This document shows positions 5,471 through 8,512 of a stretch of DNA of 8,512 nt, piece by piece. The position numbers were made by a program, and so were the translations under genes. The stretch lies in NCBI GenBank assembly GCA_022827325.1, contig JAJDTE010000175.1:1-8512 (forward strand), in the 5' to 3' direction. The notes below the pieces were generated by a model, which searched no databases, was not told the origin of the DNA, and worked only from the letters and a program-made list of their open reading frames with translations. The DNA comes from VYFG01 sp022827325 (lineage in GTDB: Bacteria; Pseudomonadota; Gammaproteobacteria; Arenicellales; Poriferihabitantaceae). Positions within the stretch are counted from its first letter, which is position 1. The number at the start of each line of letters is the position of its first letter.

Positions 5471-8427
5471 GCCGCCCCCCTGACGATCCGTCTTCTGCGT
5501 TCGGCAGTTGCGGCCTCGTCGAGGCTGCCGTCGCCGGCGAACACGACACCGTAGATCTCCGTTGCCGCCTGCTGCGACACCAGGCCGAGCTGCACGTCGC
5601 GCACTACCGCCAGGGGGTCGCGCTCGGACGGCTCGCCGTAGCCGCCGCCGCCCGGCGCTTCCCAGTACAGGAGGTCGCCTGCGGGAATCAGTTGCTCTCC
5701 CTTGCCCTTGAGGGTCGGCCCGGAACGCAGCGTGATGCGCCCGGGAGCGCCCTCATGTCCGCCGTCGCGGCCCCGGGCAGGATATTTCGTGCGCTCGACG
5801 CCGGCGAGCAGGAGTATGGGCGCCCCCTCGCTGCTTTCGAGTTCGATCATCTGACCCAGTCCGCCGCGGAACCTGCCTGGGCCGCCACTGTCGCGGATCA
5901 GTTCGCGCCGGCGGATATTGAGGGGCGCGGTGCTCTCGGCGATTTCCACCGGGGTTCCCCACAGCCCGCTGGGGTAGGCGGTCGCCGACAGTCCGTCCAG
6001 CGCCGGCCGTGCGCCCATGCCTCCCGAATGGCACAGTTCGGTGGCGAAGGCGCTGTTCCCGCCCCCCGGCTGGATCGCGGCGATGCTGCGAAGCGGCAGG
6101 TCATACAGGCAAGTGGACCCTTCCGCCGGCGCGGTCCCGGGCATCGCTTCGTGGAGGCAGCCGAGCATCAGGTCGGCCACCATCTGGCCGATGCAGTGGC
6201 GCATCGCCACCGGCGCCGGAAATTGCGCGTTGAGGATGCAGTCCCTGGGCGCCTCGAATACGAACGGGCCCAGCGAGCCGGCATTGTTGGGAATGCCGGC
6301 GCCGATCAGGCAGCGCAGGGCGAAGACTGCGTAGGCTTCCGTGTACTTGATCGGCACGTTGATGCCCCGTGCCGAGTGTCCCGAGGTGCCGCTGAAATCG
6401 GTGACGATCCGTTTGCCGGAGACGGTCATGCGCGCCTTCAGCCTGATCTCGAAGTCGTAGCCGTCGGTCATCAGTTCGTTATTGTAGACGCCGTCCGGAA
6501 TCTGTCCGATCGCGGCCTCGGTGGCACGCCTGGATGTGTCGAGGATGTGTGCGGCGAGGGGCTCGATGCCGTCGGCCCCGAACTCGCCCAGCATCTCGTC
6601 AAGCCGCGCCGCGGCGACGTCACAACAGGCGATCAGAGCATACAGATCTCCCTCGTTGGCAACCGGCGAGCGGGAATTCGCCTTCATGATGTCCATCACC
6701 AGCAAATTGACCTCGCCCTTGTCGACCAGCTTCATCGGGGGCAGGCTCAGCCCCTCTTCGAAGACATCGCTGCCGTCGGGTCCCATGCCGAGACCCCCGA
6801 GGTCATACAGGTGCGAGGTGCAGGCCGTGAAGGCGACCGGCTTGTCCCGGTGGAAGATCGGGGCGAACAGGACCACGTCGTTCAGGTGCCCGGAACCGAT
6901 CCAGGGGTCGTTGGTCATGTACACGTCGCCGGGCCGCATCGTGTCCACCGGGAAATGCGGCAGCATCTTCGAAACCGAAGCCGCCATGGTGTTGACATGT
7001 CCCGGCGTACCGGTCACCGCCTGGGCCAGCATGCGCCCCTGGAGATCGAAGATGCCCGCGGAAATGTCACCGCATTCACGCACGATGGGACTGAACGCGG
7101 TACGCATCAATACCTGCGACTGTTCCTCCACGACCGCCATCAGGCGGTCCCACATCACCTGCAGGTCGATGGCCGTGTGCCGCACGGCGGTGGCCGCCGC
7201 GGAACCGGGGCGGGACTCCCGGCGTGTCATCACGATGTTTCCGGCGGTGTCGACACGCGCGGTGTACGCCCCGGAGACGAAGGTGGTGGTCTGCGGCTCG
7301 ACAATCAGGGCAGGGCCTCCGATCGAGTCGCCGGGCCGGAGGCGTCCGCGCTCGAAGACACCGGCCCTGATGCGCTCACCGGTCGTGCCGATGCAAAGCT
7401 CGCGGTGGCCGGCGGGGTCGACGTGGCGGGATTCTCCCCCGTCGACGATGACAGGCGCCTGCGGGACCCTGTTGCTCACGGTGACCGACCAGTTCATGAT
7501 CTCGATCAGCATGCTCGGCACCGCGCGCGCAAAGAGGCGGGCGTACTCGGATTCAAAACGTCCGGCCAGCGCCGGAAGGCTGTGCTCGCTGATGTCGCCG
7601 TCGGGAATCCCGACCTCGATCTCGTGGCCCTGTCCGGCGTACCGCATGAAGGCGATGCGCCGGACCTCGAGGTGCTCGCCCGGCGCACCGGCGGCCACGA
7701 CTTCCCGCGCTTCCTGCTCGAGATCCCGGAGCAGCCGGTTGATCTCGTCGAAGGGGAAGGAGTCGACGCGCACGTGGCGGCTGCGGACGATTTCATAGGC
7801 CACCGGGGCATGCAGGAAACCCACCGCGGAACCGACGCCGGGACTCGGCGGCACGATGATTTCGCCGATGCCGAGCTTTTCCGCGACCCGGGTTGCGTGG
7901 AGCGCGCCGTTGCCGCCGAAGGCGATCATGGCGCACTGGCCGAGGTTCTTTCCCTGTTCCACGGCGTGAATCCGCGCCGCGTTGGCCATCGCCTCGTCGA
8001 CGGTCTTCGAGATGCCGTCGGCGCCGGCGGTTACCGTGGTGTCCAGTGGCCTGGCGATGGCGCCGTCAATCGCCGCCCGGGCCAGTTCGGGACTCAGTTC
8101 CAGCCGTCCCTCGGCGAAATCCGCAGGGTCCAGGTAACCGGCCACCAGGTCGGAATCGGTGACCGTGGGCGCCACGCCGCCGCGGCCGTAACAGGCCGGG
8201 CCCGGGACGGAAGACGCGCTGTTCGGCCCGACGCGAAGGCGGCCGAGCGGATCCACCGTCGCGATGGAGCCGCCGCCGGCGCCGATCTCGATCATCTCGA
8301 CCACAGGAATGCGGAGCGGCATGCCGCTGCCCTTGATAAAGCGCGCGGCGCGCGAGACCTCGAAGCGGCGAGCCGTCTGCGGACGGTAGTCGTCGATGAG
8401 GCAAAGCTTCGCCGTCGTACCACCCAT
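5467..8427 (-). CDS. Fused HyuA-HyuB hydantoinase/5-oxoprolinase family protein; open part downstream of an in-frame TAG
   Basis: Members of this family use ATP to open cyclic amides such as 5-oxoproline or N-methylhydantoin; relatives are acetone and acetophenone carboxylases. This open frame codes for 986 residues. Residues 1-400 are the C-terminal part of a HyuA domain: MGGTTAK (phosphate-binding loop), IEIGAGGGSIA (46-56), VGPNSASSVPGPACYGRGG (66-84) and FGGNGALHA (170-178). After a linker of about 15 residues, a complete HyuB domain runs from about 418 to the end, with MRTAFSPIVRECGDIS, TNDPWIGSGHLNDV (505-518), SHLYDLGGLG, NNAGSLGPF and the closing PGGGGYG (925-931). HyuA and HyuB are often separate proteins, and here they share one frame. 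The ATG at 8427 is not a real start: it is the Met of the conserved DMGGT motif, family sequence continues upstream across a TAG at 8437-8439, and no well-spaced Shine-Dalgarno sequence precedes it. If the TAG is read as stop, the ATP-binding N-terminus is lost and the enzyme is probably inactive. Confidence 0.9.
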   Translation of the reverse strand: MGGTTAKLCLIDDYRPQTARRFEVSRAARFIKGSGMPLRIPVVEMIEIGAGGGSIATVDPLGRLRVGPNSASSVPGPACYGRGGVAPTVTDSDLVAGYLDPADFAEGRLELSPELARAAIDGAIARPLDTTVTAGADGISKTVDEAMANAARIHAVEQGKNLGQCAMIAFGGNGALHATRVAEKLGIGEIIVPPSPGVGSAVGFLHAPVAYEIVRSRHVRVDSFPFDEINRLLRDLEQEAREVVAAGAPGEHLEVRRIAFMRYAGQGHEIEVGIPDGDISEHSLPALAGRFESEYARLFARAVPSMLIEIMNWSVTVSNRVPQAPVIVDGGESRHVDPAGHRELCIGTTGERIRAGVFERGRLRPGDSIGGPALIVEPQTTTFVSGAYTARVDTAGNIVMTRRESRPGSAAATAVRHTAIDLQVMWDRLMAVVEEQSQVLMRTAFSPIVRECGDISAGIFDLQGRMLAQAVTGTPGHVNTMAASVSKMLPHFPVDTMRPGDVYMTNDPWIGSGHLNDVVLFAPIFHRDKPVAFTACTSHLYDLGGLGMGPDGSDVFEEGLSLPPMKLVDKGEVNLLVMDIMKANSRSPVANEGDLYALIACCDVAAARLDEMLGEFGADGIEPLAAHILDTSRRATEAAIGQIPDGVYNNELMTDGYDFEIRLKARMTVSGKRIVTDFSGTSGHSARGINVPIKYTEAYAVFALRCLIGAGIPNNAGSLGPFVFEAPRDCILNAQFPAPVAMRHCIGQMVADLMLGCLHEAMPGTAPAEGSTCLYDLPLRSIAAIQPGGGNSAFATELCHSGGMGARPALDGLSATAYPSGLWGTPVEIAESTAPLNIRRRELIRDSGGPGRFRGGLGQMIELESSEGAPILLLAGVERTKYPARGRDGGHEGAPGRITLRSGPTLKGKGEQLIPAGDLLYWEAPGGGGYGEPSERDPLAVVRDVQLGLVSQQAATEIYGVVFAGDGSLDEAATAERRRRIVRGAA
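5475..5481 (-). promoter_or_regulatory. Shine-Dalgarno-like AGGGGGG before the racemase-family gene
   Basis: On the minus strand AGGGGGG lies 4 nt before the ATG at 5470, inside the last codons of the hydantoinase gene. It supports that start and fits translational coupling through the ATGA overlap. The run of G may be chance in GC-rich DNA. Confidence 0.45.
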
Positions 8428-8436
8428 GTCGAAAGA

Positions 8437-8512
8437 CTAGACCTTGGTCGCGCCGGAACGCTCGGCGTTCCGGGCCGACAGGATTGCGCCCCCGGCCGGA
8501 CCCGATTCCACA
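8437..8512 (-). pseudogene. HyuA fragment upstream of the in-frame TAG; 5' end runs off the window
   Basis: Reading the minus strand in the same frame as the 986-residue open frame, the codons from 8511 to 8440 give 24 residues, VESGPAGGA followed by ILSARNAERSGATKV, and then TAG at 8439-8437, then SFDMGGTTAK. ESGPAGGA and SFDMGGTTAK are neighbouring conserved segments of HyuA/oxoprolinase proteins, separated by a helix of about this length. The fragment is thus the in-frame N-terminal continuation of the hydantoinase gene, broken only by the amber codon. The family normally has Val, Leu or Ile at the stop position; a TTG leucine codon would need one base change to become TAG. The rest of HyuA (roughly 270 residues) should lie beyond the right edge. 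Alternatives are amber readthrough or a sequence error. Confidence 0.8.

Noticed and set aside
6521..7798. Open frame of 425 codons on the plus strand opposite the hydantoinase gene
   Set aside because: It is antisense to a well-conserved HyuA-HyuB sequence; Ser/Arg/Pro-rich translation with no motif.
8425..8427. ATG at 8427 (minus) as the true start of the hydantoinase gene
   Set aside because: It is the Met of the conserved SFDMGGTT motif; family sequence continues upstream in frame and the spacing of upstream purine runs does not suit a ribosome binding site.

Overview
The window is GC-rich chromosomal DNA. Its left half has the order accD - folC - dedD - cvpA - purF, all on the plus strand, which is the classic arrangement in Gammaproteobacteria. 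Together with GC-rich codon use and FolC, DedD and PurF proteins that match the E. coli types closely, this points to a high-GC gammaproteobacterium. A Chromatiales- or Woeseia-like lineage is possible, but the genus cannot be read from the window.

Left half (1-4621): the 3' end of accD (acetyl-CoA carboxylase beta subunit), folC starting 1 nt later on a TTG codon, a 111-nt gap, then dedD (SPOR-domain septal protein), cvpA (inner-membrane protein) and purF (amidophosphoribosyltransferase). The genes are tightly packed. A perfect extended -10 sequence lies near the 3' end of folC and may give dedD-cvpA-purF its own promoter. These genes serve fatty-acid, folate and purine synthesis and cell-envelope/division functions.

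Right half (4673-8512): two genes on the minus strand, convergent with purF and probably one transcription unit. The upstream gene encodes an ATP-dependent hydantoinase/5-oxoprolinase family protein with the HyuA and HyuB parts fused in one reading frame. The downstream gene overlaps it by 4 nt (ATGA) and encodes a two-cysteine enzyme of the maleate isomerase/Asp-Glu racemase superfamily. Together they look like a small catabolic cassette for a cyclic amide, lactam or related dicarboxylate compound. The substrate cannot be named from sequence.

The most notable observation is that the hydantoinase reading frame continues upstream of its apparent ATG (8427). Conserved HyuA sequence is found on both sides of a single in-frame TAG at 8437-8439, immediately before the DMGGTT motif. 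The gene is therefore either a freshly broken pseudogene, a case of amber readthrough, or a sequence error. The ATG at 8427 is an internal methionine and not a natural start. No RNA genes, insertion sequences, CRISPR arrays or long repeats were seen, and no gene-free stretch exceeds 300 bases.
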